Shown here: positions 34,478 through 47,400 of the stretch, in pieces
How the letters are laid out: each line of letters starts with the position of its first letter
Position numbering within the stretch: position 1 is the first letter of the stretch
Origin: Setaria digitata
Lineage: Eukaryota > Nematoda > Chromadorea > Rhabditida > Setariidae
Assembly (NCBI GenBank): GCA_003640385.1
Contig: RCAB01000001.1
Coordinates: forward strand, 930,001-994,000
Reading direction: 5' to 3'
Length of the DNA stretch: 64,000 bases
Position numbers and translations under genes: made by a program
The notes under the pieces: generated by a model
Seen by the model: only the letters and a program-made list of their open reading frames with translations
Told to the model about the DNA's origin: nothing
Databases searched by the model: none

Positions 34478-36779
34478 TTAGAGACCACCATAGGGATTTG
34501 CGTTTACTAAACGTCTCATACGACGCGTATTACGATCTTGATCGCGCATTTTCTTCTCGATTTCAGCATCTGTAAGTGTTTCCAAAAATGGACCCCAAAC
34601 ATCAGCATCTGCAGGATTTCGAAACGGACAGTCCACCGTCGGCAAAGGAGATTCACTGAAAAAATGCAATTCACGAATAATGTAGGATTATTTCAAGATA
34701 AAACGAAACTTTGGGGAAAAAATACCTGTACGCATAGGTTTTTTGATTCCATGATAACTGCCCACGGATCGAATAACTTATTGCCGCAACAAACTCTCCT
34801 CCAAGACCCAATTCAGAAGCTAATTTCGAAGCGAACCATTCCGGATTGTTCTTTTCTTCACTCATGTCCCACTCAAACTGATCAACCAGAGATTGATTGC
34901 CGACATGAATATTTAGTTTTAACAATGCGCGTTGATCACTTAATGCCGTATCAACAGGTGTTGCTTCTCCAGCTGCCTAAGATGCCGAAAAATGAATCTT
35001 CCTTCAAATTTTTTAAAATTTCGAATTTATGGGGAAAGAATTTTCCCACGAAATAAATAAAAATACTGTCCGCTAAGCTAATAATAATCTGTCATCAGGT
35101 TACTGACAACTGGAAAATGTAGTGGTTGAAAATTACTCTGCAGTAAGTTGCACTTAACCTCAATCTGCTGATGTATAGCCTGCGCGATAGCATTCTGAAA
35201 AGTTCCTGTGGGCAAATCAAGATCATCACACATTGTTTCGGCTAGAATTTCTGGAGTTATCAACTTTTCGTTCCGATTATAGCAAAATGTATCTCGGAGT
35301 TTTATACCTTCTAATTCCATGTCCAACCTGAAAGCAAAAAGGAATGAGGGAGGGAAGGAAGGAAGGGTGAAAAACACCGAGAAAACCATACTGTAAATTT
35401 GATGATAATTTTTACACTAGCAAACTGCATAAGGAAAGACACAAGATACCTTATGGGTATTAGCTCTTCAGACTGATCAGCATTTTCTAAAATCCTTTTA
35501 TACATTTCCAAATCATCAGGTGACGAAGCGAAGTCCCGCGTTTTCATATGTCCACGAGCATGTGCCACTGGCGTAGAACAAGGAACACTTTCTAGATGAT
35601 GCGAACCGCTACTTACCTTCAACGTACGATTATTTAAAACAACGATCTCAGCTCCAGTCATATAATTCAATATAAATTTTTTCACGTGCAATAAAAAAAA
35701 AATTATTTACATCGATAAGTTGAGTAACTTGTTAGTGATTACTATAAAGAGCTAGTGGATACTGAATTCAACTACTAAAAGGGTAAAATATAGAGGTAGG
35801 ATTACCGAACAGCAACAAAGCATGCTTGATGAATATGAACCCCATTGCTATATCTAGCTACTCGGCTAAAGATACCTTCCACCTGGTACTAGAGATATAT
35901 TTGCAAATTATTATAGACCTCTCAATCTGGATTATGTGTCTAACTGGATCCAGAGTACTCTTCAAAATTCTTATACACATTGCTTCATTCTCCAAATACT
36001 AAATCAGAAACAAATGAACTATTGTTTGTGCAAAACTATTAACTATCAGCGAATAAACAGTACTTGTTGCCCCAGCCATGGGCCAGTTCCTGATCGTGTT
36101 GATTTCATTGGAGTGCCATTAAGGGCAATGGTACTACCTGATGACATGCCGCTACCTGTTGTACCAGTTCCTCCTGCACGGTATTTCTCCTCATTTCCCA
36201 TCAAAATTTCATCAACCTTAAAGCACTTTTGCTGCTCAAAGAACAAAAGATTCTGTGTCCAAATACCAACATGAAACAAGAATAATTCACGTAGTACTGT
36301 GTTGTAGTGATAATACTACAATTCATCTGCCACAAATTAAGAGAAAACTTAAACCTCGCAAGCTTTCACCAACATTATATTCGTGTTCAGGAAGGATGAA
36401 GGACACGCCATTTCTTGCATTTTTCGCTTTTCTTCCAAAGTTGCCATACGTTTCCATAACTGTGGGAACCTCTTGTATAACGAGCCACGATGATATCGCA
36501 TATACTGCCCTACCTGCAATTTAAGGAAGAGCAGAAACCATGAGCTGTTGCTGCAAAGTAATTCAAGGCGACTAAATTCTTAAAGAAAAATCCAGAACGG
36601 AACACGCTAACTTAAGAGAAGCTAGCAGTTGTGATTTATACTCACTATGAATGGTTTGTTAGTGTAGTACCTGAACAGTGCGCTACATTACTAACCTCTG
36701 CACCGATGTAATATCGTTCTCCTGAATCATCAATTGAAAATGACTGCGGTCGATCGCCATAGAACTTCATTTTCGGCAT
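34478..36779 (-). CDS. snfc-5: SWI/SNF core subunit SNF5 (SMARCB1/INI1 homologue)
   Basis: Exons 36779-36696, 36513-36355, 36216-36064, 35616-35450, 35327-35159, 34976-34726, 34655-34478 give 386 aa (human 385). The N-terminal winged-helix segment reads [20 protein letters not shown]; a Gly/Ser/Thr-rich linker follows [16 protein letters not shown]5 repeat 1 contains [17 protein letters not shown] and CDDLDLP; repeat 2 contains [19 protein letters not shown] and [11 protein letters not shown]. The C terminus carries [18 protein letters not shown] followed by RRMRRL, the basic helix that contacts the nucleosome acidic patch in the human complex. It is a chromatin remodeller in the nucleus. The acceptor before [13 protein letters not shown] (35616) has a poor pyrimidine tract; an upstream in-frame alternative would add 11 residues. 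Confidence 0.94.
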
Positions 36780-37524
36780 GTTGCGATGCAACTCAAATGT
36801 TTGATTCCGAATGTTGCGCAATTATGAGTGAAAAGGAGACTTATGAAACGGAAACATGCCCAAACACGTGAAATTGAATAAACAAAATAAAACAAATTAG
36901 GAGACACGGTGTATATGACAGCTGACGTCTACCGTAAGTGATCTGTCTCAGAGCCATCCCTCGACATTCACTTCATTCACCAGTTCACGGGCCTCGCAGA
37001 CCTCTCCTCAAAAACAACTTCCCCTACACTTCCTAGTAGGAAGGGTCAAGACGTCGCGCAATGAGACAGCCTTCAAAACTGAAAGAAGGAAGGGTGAGGA
37101 ATGAATAGAAACAGAGAATCATGCATATATTAAACGTCTTTCAATCGGTTCGGAATCAACTTGCCAGTAACTCCCTACAAGTCTACCAGTTCGTTCGTGA
37201 TGGTGGGGGTTTTTGTGATGCTTCTTTTACTGCTTGTGACGTAGTTCACGTACACCTTCCCTTCCCCTTTGGGTTCTTTCTAGCTGTCTATATGTCAGCC
37301 TTGCTGATTACTTTTTCCGACGGGGGAGAAGAGAAAAGACGAACAGATCATGTCATCGCTTAATATCTGTCAGCCGAAGACCACAGTAGCTACTTTATAT
37401 CTATAATTAACATGCATTATGCCTGAAATGGGATCTTGATGCTCAGTATGATTGGTTTCGTGGTGAAGCCCTCGAATAATACCTTTATAGTTTATTTCGG
37501 ACTTTAGAATTCTATTGTTTCGTT
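36780..37524. other. divergent promoter region, SMARCB1 (-) and TMEM33 (+)
   Basis: 745 bp between start codons of divergent genes. One ACGT-containing CT/GA-rich portion lies at about 36930-37110; no specific sites can be supported. Confidence 0.45.
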
Positions 37525-40109
37525 ATGGTTGAAATTCACGAGGAAAGTACTACTCGACATGATGATTCGTCGGTACCATCTGGAGGTTCTGGAGATAGCC
37601 CATCAACGACGCAGTCTCACATCTTACGAGGACAATCATCGCTCTCAGTATGTTTTTATAATGCAGCTCTTTAATTCAAATTTGGAATTCAAGCAGTTCG
37701 GTTATGATTGTGAATAAAGAGAGGCTGTTATTGATGTTAGCTAATGACTATTAGTATAGAAATTTTTTCTCGCATGAATATAACAATTGTAGTTAGATTT
37801 GAAGATGCTTTTCCCTTCTGCTTATTTGTTTAAAACTGGAATTTAAATTAAGGATGAAGAGAACAGGTGAAAATCTGAACTTTTATGTTAGTGGACATGA
37901 ATCAAGTAGTTTTCTTTTTCACAGTCAGTAAAGTAGCCCTTTTCCTACTGTGTCACCTTAGTGAACATCGGCTCATAGCCTTACAAATAACAGTGGTAAA
38001 ATTAGCAAAAATTTGAAAATTTTTGGCTACTGAAGTTAGATATTTGGTGAGCATTATTGCAAATTTAGAAAATAAACTTTATATGGATTTTATGGTCGTT
38101 AATTTATTCATGTCTAGAACCGAAAAGTCTTGTGCTTTGAATGGATGCGAATTATTAGCATGATATAAATCATCTTCATATATATACGGAGATATGAATT
38201 TTTTTCAAAATGACGTAGAACCAGATAAATTACCAGACATCTCCGTAGCCTACGTGGTTATCTTTTAGGATTTCTTGAAATCTCGTCAAACAGATGTTAT
38301 TCTTTTCTTGACGAGAACTATAACCGTCTTATGTGCTTTATATTTTATTTTACCGTTTGGTACCCGAAGTTCTCAATATTCGGCCTATTCGAAAGCCTTT
38401 GCAGCAGGTCCGCGTTTTATCTTTCGTTTTTCATTTCTCTTTCTTTTTTTTTTTTTTTCTTTTACAGTTTTTCTTATATTGTTAATCCATATGTTAATTG
38501 CAGAATGCAGATGAAAATTTAAAATGAAGGGTGGATTATGTGTTAGGTTTTCAAAACTGTGTTGTAATAACAGAATATCTTTCGTAAATTATATTTTTCA
38601 TTTCTCCTTTTTGTTTAAATTTTCAAGAAAAGATTATTTTAGCTGCTGCAACGAATGCACTTCGCATACATCAGCGCGTTGGAGGACTGCGCTTCACTCG
38701 AGAATTCTTATCAATGGTACTTATGGAAGATTCGTGCCATTATCTTATTTACTCAGTCTTATTCATCACTTCATCCCCTGTTACTAGTAAGCTTGAATAT
38801 TTTTGTTATTTCAGTACACTAAACGAATTAGCTGCATACGAAATTTTTTCACTTTGCATAAACTTTAAGAAATGTTGAGTTGCTTATGTAAATGATTCAA
38901 ATAGATATCCCTAAATTTCTCAACAGTGACTCACGACACGAAAAACTTTTTACTTGGAATCAAGTGAAAATTAGAACATGGAAAAGGAAGGGAGTGAGGA
39001 AGAGAGGTCCCTGGATGCTTTGGTTTTTAACTATTGTTTATCAATTTATTTAGCTAAAGATTTTTGAAGGTGTGGCTTAACAAAATCTAAATGATTCACT
39101 ATTAAGAATCTGCTTATAGTCGATTAAAGACTGGAATATTTTATGTGATATATAATTTATAAATGTTTCTTTCAGTGGCACTTATGCCAATATTTTTATA
39201 TGCATTGCTGCATACTGTCAATTTTCTCGTGCAAATATGTCACGGAATAGGAAAAGCAACCAATATAGCTGACAAAATGTCTGAAATAACACGACAACAT
39301 ACTCAAAATTTGCTGGGTGTTATTGCATGTTCCGAAATATTTTTACTACCGATACTTATTATCATGGTATTCGTGTAAGTTTAAATTGCACATTTCATTT
39401 GTATGGAATACTTGATGTTTTTTCTTAGTGTGATTTTTAAAATCTTGAAGTAGTGTGCATTTGATAATTTAAATTTCAAAAGTCATTTTCTAATGGGCGT
39501 TTTAAATCTTAAGAAAAAAATTATACTTCCACTGAAGAAATTTATTATTGTGAAGGATCATTTCAGGGTTTGGAGACACATTTTCTCTTGTCTATCGGAT
39601 AAGTAGCATGATCTAAATTTTATGCATTTGATATTTTAGGGGCAAGACTTCATTCTTCCTTCCGTTTATATATTATCGATTTATAACATTGCGTTATATG
39701 TCTCGCAGAAACCATTCGACAAAGTATTTCTTTTGCATGATTTATAAGCAGAGTCCTTCTTTTGGTTTAGTCATGTGGCGCTAAATCTTCTGTTTCACCA
39801 AATTATAAATAGAATTTTCCTGTTGCTAATAACCTAGTTTTTCTATTAGATTCATTTATTGATTAAATTCTGATTATATTGGTAAATTTTATCTTAATCC
39901 AGTTTTTCTTCCTGTATATCTGTACATCACTTCGAGTTTAATCTAGTGAGAAGAAAAAAAAACTATTGTTTTATAGATTGGTTTTCTATCAACTTCGTGT
40001 CTCTCTTGAGCAGGCTATATCGAGTCCTAATTGTCCGCAGATGATCCGAAATGCCGTGAATTTCGTTATAAATCTCACTTGTCGGCTTTGTCCATCAACG
40101 GTTCAGTAG
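37525..40109 (+). CDS. TMEM33 (Kr-h2/Pom33 family) ER membrane protein
   Basis: Exons 37525-37647, 38269-38407, 38643-38786, 39176-39374, 39640-39723, 39977-40109 give 273 aa (human TMEM33 247). A Ser/Thr-rich N terminus specific to this protein (SSVPSGGSGDSPSTTQSH) is followed by hydrophobic segments: RTITVLCALYFILPFG, then MEDSCHYLIYSVLFITSSPV and MALMPIFLYALLHTVNFL. Family blocks include NALRIHQR, QNLLGVIACSEIFLLP and PFIYYRFITLRYMSRRN, then an amphipathic C-terminal helix. TMEM33 sits in the ER and nuclear envelope, shapes tubules with reticulons and takes part in the unfolded-protein response in vertebrates. Confidence 0.92.
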
Positions 40110-40910
40110 CAAGAGCATGCTTTTCATTTTGAAAAATTTCCGGTTATCCAGTTCATTTTTCAAACTGTTATTGGTGTTGGAATTAAACCAACCAGCCCTC
40201 TTACACGGATCGCTCTTGATCTCTTGGTTATCGTAAATATTGTTTTATACTGAGGTATTGAGTTTGTCGGTTCGTTGTTTTTAATATGTGTTGAGTGAAG
40301 TTTTCACTTTTTTTAAAGATTTTGTAATCTTTTCGTCCCTTTTCTTATGAATAAATTTTCTATTATATCGTAATTGGATTAGGAAACATATAATATTGAA
40401 ATGCCAGAAGTTTGGCAGTTGTGCATTAATTACAACGACTTTTGATAATCTGTGATTTAAGACTACAAATATTTGGAAAAAAATCTCTTTCAAATAATAA
40501 GGAAAAAATTGTTGTTAAGTCTCCTAGTTAGAATTTGAAATTGTTGGATTCCGTTGAAATTGTTCGTTAGTAACTTCAGCATGTAATCGCAGTAGGATTA
40601 GTATGATATGGCCTTACAGAAAAGCTGGGAAAATATTGGTTGTTTGGCTGAGATTTTCCTCTCTTTATTACTTGAAAAGATTTTTCGTTATGTTGCTGCA
40701 AATGGAAGTAGAATGACAGATTAATGGTATCGATAAAGCCCTCCGACGATAAATGAAAAGAAATGACGGAATTATTGCGAAGGTTTCCAAACACGAAGTA
40801 TTCACTGTGTGGAATTTGCATTGTTCGTAATTAACTTGTAAGGAACGGCTTACCAAGCTGAAGATTGTTTACTGAACGGAACAGATTGAAAGATTGCTTC
40901 GATCCTTTAG
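40110..40910. other. gap between TMEM33 and the four-TM gene
   Basis: AT-rich, presumably the TMEM33 3' UTR and the upstream region (possibly including the first coding exon) of the next gene. No signal-like start exon was confirmed. Confidence 0.4.
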
Positions 40911-42748
40911 AAGGGAAAGTTGATTCATTTCTGGATAGTCCACAAGCAAGGGTAAGATGTACAAGCTAACTGCTATTCATTTCACATGATCACTTCGTGC
41001 TTTCCATTTCATTTTATAAATATTGACAGAGTGATTCACATCGTAAAGCAAACTCATCACACTGCAACCATTCAGTGTATTGCATTCACTTATTCCCCTT
41101 CCAACTACACATTACGATGCTTATACCGATTCAGTTAATTATTTGTGGTGCTATCAAGATCCTCATTATTGTAAGTTGTCCCTGTATCTCATATTATTAT
41201 CAATTAGTCTAGCACTATCCATTACTGATTGAGCTGAACCGAATTGAATTCTGATTCTGCCTACTATCTCAGTTATGGATGTCTAGTAAATTTACGCTAC
41301 CAATTCATTTCAATAAAATATCTTTTAGTAAGTAGCAAGTAAACACTGAGCGTTGCATTTGAATGTTCATAGTATGAAACGGCAAACTAATATTATATTT
41401 CTTAGTCCTAGTTATTATATAAATGAATATTTTTTTACAAAAATAAATGTATACGAAAAACAGATTCTGCTTCCCCTAGTTCCTTGTTGGTCTTACATTA
41501 GCACTAATAGAAATTATGAAAATGGCAATAATTTAAAGATATTTTTGCAGCAGTCATTAGGTGTGTAATTTCATTTTCTTAAAAAAATCATAAAATTGAA
41601 ACCTTTTTTGATGCTAATCAAATGAAAGTGCCCGTTCTTCCAATACAGCTCTAAGATTTGTCTGCAACTGTTTGTCCTTCCCTCCCTGTTTTACTGCTCA
41701 AGTAAGAGGTTACAAATGCTAGCATGCCAAAGTAAAAGATGAAATGAGTATCAGTTATCAGACTAATCACGAAATTAGTGAGAGTAATTTCAGATCTTAA
41801 CCGTAACAGTGCTTGTTCTGCTCGATCCAGAATACACGGTGGCGTATATTTCAGTAAACTATGAAATTGTTCTCATTTACATCATTTCATCACTTACCCT
41901 TCTTCACTGCATCGTCTCTCTCATTATGTATGCCGTTGTGAATCGTCAAAAAATGGGTGAAAGAAGAGTGATTTCCCTCACAAACTGCTCTATCACTGTA
42001 AGTTTACTTATTTATTTATCGAGTGTTTGGTTTTGAGGTCACTTAAATAGCTTCGAAGTGACCGCTTTCCGAAGAAAAAGCTACTTAGTAGATTAATAGG
42101 AAAAGAAGCATTCACGAAATAGTTGTAATAATGCCCAGAGTTCTGAATCGATTGGGAGTAGGTGTTCGCTACTTGGCTGGATTTATATAAAAGTTTACCC
42201 AATGAAATATGTAGTAAATTGATCTTTATTATCAGTTTTGAGCTTCTTCTCAGAAGAAATTCCCGGAGTGGAATATTCACTTCCGCTGTTTACTTCCCCC
42301 TTTTTTTAAAATATAATAGTTGATTTGGTCAGGAAGTGGTATTCGCAGGTGCAGGAATGATTGCGTGGATGCTAGTATGCGGTATCGGTGGCACTATTTC
42401 ACAAAGAACTATTATCGCGACAGGAGAATGTTTCGGATGGATAGCTGTAAATTTTTTTCATTTCACAAAAAGTTTTCGAAACCCGGCTGATAGTTCTTCA
42501 TAGTCCTTCGAATTTGGACATTCTTTGTTTTTGTTTTAATCCAACTGATGCCCTGCTGAAGAACATTCCACACAAAACAGACTTGGTCTAACTAATTGCA
42601 GTTGCAGGCCTGTGCAGGAATCGTTGTGTCCCTATATCTGGCTATAATGGCACTGTTTTGTTTCAATCTTATGACGGAAAAAGTGTTCAGTCCTGAGCGA
42701 AACAACAAATACGTTAGTGCACATTATCCCCGGGATTCCAGGATATAG
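40911..42748 (+). CDS. four-transmembrane protein of a nematode family (5' end uncertain)
   Basis: Exons 40911-40951, 41030-41170, 41794-41997, 42333-42446 and 42608-42748, all joined in phase 0, end in TAG. A Cys/His-rich N-terminal stretch (SSHCNHSVYCIHLFPFQL) leads into HITMLIPIQLIICGAIKILI, then YEIVLIYIISSLTLLHCIVS, VVFAGAGMIAWMLVCGIGG and CAGIVVSLYLAIMALFCFNL: four hydrophobic segments, with both ends probably cytosolic. The layout (Cys-rich head, then an LHVTM-like start of TM1) resembles nematode-expanded four-TM proteins of the DUF7027 or MARVEL-like kind, but I cannot name an orthologue. The first exon has no ATG in view; an ATG in exon 41030-41170 is an alternative start. Confidence 0.6.
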
Positions 42749-43616
42749 GCCAGTCACAGTGCCTTCTACAGCTTCACTTTCAACATCATTCCCTGTCCTT
42801 TGTTTTTGCACCCATCGCCTATTTGTAACTTACCTACCTTTAAATACTTGAATCTGAAGCGTGTTATCATTATTTCTGCTGCACTGCCTGTTGTACGTTT
42901 TAACGTTTTAGTTTTTTGCTAGATGCTGAAAATGACTGCTCCCTCAATTGTCTAGTTCATCAGAATTCATTTTAAATTTCAGTAACTTTAATGCTGCTAC
43001 TAAATTTCCCCTTGATCAGAAGTAATGATTAGTTTATAGAGAGAAATAGAACGACAGATGAGAAGGCATTAAAGTCAGTTATCTAAAAATCATCTCTGCG
43101 AATTTGCAGGAATCCGATGATCATTTAGCCAGTTTTCTAGTATTTGTCATAGCATACTTCCACATATGCCGTATCGATTCTCTTTTAACATCAACTTCGT
43201 TATTAGATTCCTGATCGATTTTTTAAGGAATTTCTGGTTAATATGAGATTTGGATGTCTATTGGCCTTAGCGCCTGTAATAGTTCTCTTGTAATAGCGTG
43301 TTGTTGAAATTCTCAGGCTTCCAAAGAAGGCTTGCTATGCATGCCAGTAAATAGTTTCATTTAATTACCACTCATATCTGCTCAGTTTCAGAATCTCGAA
43401 TCGTAGTCATTTCAGATGGAATATTCCATCTTGGTATCATATGCACACTACTGGCACTACACTTCACCCGTATGGTAAATTGTGTATAACCACGGAAACG
43501 TACCGATGCGTTTATTTACGTGAACTGCTCCAGAAGTAAATGTCATAGGTGGGAGACACTGCAATGATATAACAGCATATACATGAGAATGAATGCAGTG
43601 GCAACTTAGATGTTAA
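42749..43616. other. convergent intergenic region, nothing recognised
   Basis: 3' sequences of the four-TM gene (+) and flp-14 (-). I searched for a fourth [14 protein letters not shown] copy downstream of the flp-14 exon and found none. Confidence 0.45.
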
Positions 43617-44465
43617 CTACTTACGACCAAATCTCAAATATTCGTGCTTCCTTTTCCCAAAGCGCAAGTATTCGTGCTTCCTCTTGCCAAACCGCAGGTA
43701 TTCATGCTTCCTTTTCTCGACGTCTTGTACTTCTTCACCTGTCAGACCTATAATGCAATTAGCTGAAGCTACACTTTAAGTGATTGTAGGGAGGAATACT
43801 GTGATGCTTTCAGAACTGTAATTGCAAGTTGCATTTTAAAGGATCCAACTGCAAATTTGTTAAAAATGGAACAAAAATGTTGTCAATTAGCCTTCAAAAA
43901 TTTTAATTCAAAAAGATTCCTTCGCATAGCTATTAAAAGAGCTGTGTTAAATTAAAACCAACGACATAAAAAAAATTGAGTATCTGAAAATGCGATTTTG
44001 AGTTCGATAAAATTTTAAGAGTTATTTTTAGAATTTCATATCATAAAAATTGGACAATTGGCTTTCAAATTTGTTCTGAATAACTAGGATAAATTCCTTA
44101 TATCGGGCGATAATCTGTTTGCTTTTCATATTGATGTCCCATTTTTTTTTTTTTGACTTTGAATTAATTTGCATAAAGCTTGTCTTCACCGACTAGCAGA
44201 AGGCTTAAAAAAATTATTTTCCATTAAATTTCTAAAGCAGTGATAAAAAATAAGAATGAGAGGAGCGGTGAGATAGCGTGAAATAGTAATCGGGAAATAG
44301 GAAGCTGTTAGGAGTAATGGCTAAATTGAAACGGATACCTTCGTTAGTCATAAGTTTTTCTACATCTTTAGAAACAAGCGCACCGAGTTGGGCCAACAAT
44401 GATGAACTTTCGTAGAGCTGACACAACAACACTTTGTCATTTTCCTCCGTAGACGATGCATATAC
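43617..44465 (-). CDS. flp-14: FMRFamide-like neuropeptide precursor FLP-14 (5' exon uncertain)
   Basis: Exons 44465-44339 and 43747-43617. The second carries three tandem KHEYLRFG units separated by dibasic KR; glycine supplies the C-terminal amide, so the mature peptide is KHEYLRF-amide as in C. elegans FLP-14. The spacer exon reads [16 protein letters not shown] and [17 protein letters not shown], like the FLP-14 pro-region. The third unit ends GRK-stop; its GTAAGTAG could also act as a donor, so a small further exon is not excluded. C. elegans FLP-14 has four copies as I recall. A signal-peptide exon must lie upstream; a candidate is 47199-47095 (MKGFLYHFCSSTLITTLIF), which joins in phase 0 across a 2.6-kb intron. 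Confidence 0.88.
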
Positions 44466-47400
44466 CTTAATGAAGATATCACTTACTGTACATAATTCAC
44501 TGCTCTATGAAGTTCGATTTAAATAAGAATCATAAAGTACGGTGGGACAAAGATAGCATTGAAGAAGAAATGTTCTTTTCATGAAGCTCCTTTTTTTCTT
44601 CTGAAGAAGTCAAAACATCACTTCTCCAAACATTCGGGTTTTCGATCATGGAAGCAGTTAGTTATATTTCCACCAGTGCACAGCTCTGCTATTCTTCAGG
44701 ACTTTTGGAATTGTTTTTGTTATGTTTATAAATGTGAAAATTTGAAAGAAAATTGCAAAAAATCTAGTTGCTGCAATAAGATCCTGGACTGGACTGTGCA
44801 TTTCCCGAGATTTCTCGGTTTCTGTGATGACCTCATTTTTTGACAACTATGTTAGCTCTGAAATAAGTTTTGTACGTTTTCTCTGAAATATGATGACAAA
44901 AAGAGAACAAGACTTTCCTACTTTTTGTCCATTTCACGACTGAATTAGTACCTTAATATGCAAGAGCAATGAGAGCTCAAACATTATTGCTATTCGAGAA
45001 ATAGTAGTTTGTCTGCCTTAAATATTTGTATACCTGTGCAAATTCTATTCGAGAACTATGAACTACTAAAACTAACAAATTATCATTTTCAATCTACTTA
45101 AGTAGCTTGTAAAAGTCGGTGGTGCTGCGTAGCCTTCATTCATATGTAATTCTAATAGCTCATGCAATAGTATTTCAAGAAAAAATAATTATTTGCTGAG
45201 AAATTAAGTTATTGATCATTTTCCACTTTTCTTGTTGCTATAAGATTGTAATTAGTCAACGACTGAAACGTACAGCTAATAGATTCAAATCTATGATTAC
45301 AGAAAAATTTATGGTATGAAGTGAACATGATGGAGACTAGCCGTTTTATTGAAATCATTCCCGTCATCACAATGGCTATCAGATTCAGAGCTATTAAATG
45401 TGATAGAAAACTCACCTGTATTATCTGAGTATGCTAAACAAATAGATTGTGGGTACATAAATACGATTTGAAATACAAACTTTTCACTGAATGCAAAGGC
45501 AGCAGACTCAAAATTATGTCGCCTGCGATCAGTGGAGAAATATGAATTCATTACTGGGCGATTCACAATTGCATATAGTCAGAATTTAATTGTTTCCATT
45601 GTTTTGTTAAGTAAATACAATTGGGAAGTGAATAGATCGAGAAGTTATTTACCTTACTGGTAATTAATTAACCTTCCGATAGTATAATTTAGTTCAATCA
45701 AGAAATTACTTTCTTATTACTAAGGATTAATCAGTATTATATGTTGATTACTGATGTGAAGGTATAATTGTTGCTTGATTATTAATTGATGACCGTAATG
45801 ATAGCAGAATGATTGTTACCGCATGGGAGGAAAAATCAGCTGATCCGTTTTAAATATGGGCAAAGTTAAAACAGCTCTGAGCGATAACAACCTCATTATT
45901 TGTCAGCCAAATATTTCTCATCTTACTTGAGAGCTCTCTTGTGAATGCTTATTTCAATAAAGAAAAATAGGTAAGGATGCTTATGAAAATTTACCTGGAA
46001 AATTAACTATTATTAAAGTTGTTAATGCAGTGAATACTATCGGCTCAATACCTGCGATGCCATCAGTATGATAAAAGTAAAAGTGGCTAATCCGTGTACA
46101 TTTCCTAATTTTTAAAAGAGAATTATTGTACAGAGAGAATGAAGATTTCAATGAGAAATCCGACCCACCACTGTATATCACAAATTAACCCTCAATGTTT
46201 TCCTTTTTTGAGAAAATCAAACAGGTAGAAGAGCCGATCCGGTTGATGCAGTGAAAAAAGTCAGATTTAATCATTCTTAAATTTCTATTAAAATTAATAG
46301 TTCGCGAAGAAGGGTTTCTTCCCTTTATAACTTGGAATAGCTCAATTAATCTGGTTATCCCGTTAAAACTATATGACTTTTTTTTACTGTTATTTGACTT
46401 GTCATAAAAAATGGAAAAAGAAATGGGTCTTTTCAATGGAACGGCTTTTTAAAAATCTCAGTTATACAGGAGGAAAAGAGCTGTTTCAATATATCTTTAA
46501 ATTTTAATTTTAAAAGAAAGATCTTCCATTTCTTGAAAACAAAAATCGTTGAGAGCTATATAACACGAGTTTCTTTTCGTAAATACTTCTTTGATCTTCA
46601 AAAGCTATCAGCACGCCATTAAAGTTCAAATTTACATGACAATTATTTAATCGAAGAAATCCAATCATATGTGACACCGAGAATCCTCTGAGAGGTGAAG
46701 TAAGGTAGCAAATCCATTTTAAAAATGGGTCTTTGCAGGAGTAGGATCTTCAGCATTGAAAATTTCTTTTTTAAACTCATTCATAATGCAATACAGAATT
46801 TTACAATGATTATTTGAGGTTTTCAAGAATTTGATTCGGAATATATTTGAGAATTGCTACCGACAAACTACCTTCTTTAATAATGCAGGAAAAGATAAGA
46901 GAAGCTTAAATGTTACGTTCACCGGAATACTGTATAATTTCTCCACATGATTTCTATAAATGCTTCTCGGTACAGTATTCGAGGGAAAGGGATTGTGATA
47001 ATGGAAGTGATTGTGTAATTTGCAAAGGGAATGACTTGGGTCCGATAGAGTAATGCTGTACGGTAAAGTCAAGAAAGAATGAAGCAAACTGTACCTGTGA
47101 ACAAACTTGTGATTGTCCTGTTGCATGCTGCACACATTTAGAAAATATCAAGGTAGTGATAAGAGTAGAGGAGCAAAAGTGATAGAGGAAACCTTTCATT
47201 GTAAAGGTGATGATGTTAATGGCGGCAATACCGATGGTGACAGAGCTTTTGATACAATGGCTTTAAGGGGCCAAGTCGAGGGCCATTACATATACTCTTT
47301 GGTTAAGCCTTCCGAGGGTAGTCGAGAGCCAGGCTTGGCTTACGATAACTAAAGCCAAAATCCCAGGGGTGGGACTTTCTTTCCTTATTTTTCCTTTCTC

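Noticed and set aside
34538..35056. 172-codon open frame on + opposite the SMARCB1 exons
   Set aside because: It lies antisense to well-supported exons encoding SNF5 repeat 2 and the C terminus, and its peptide resembles nothing.
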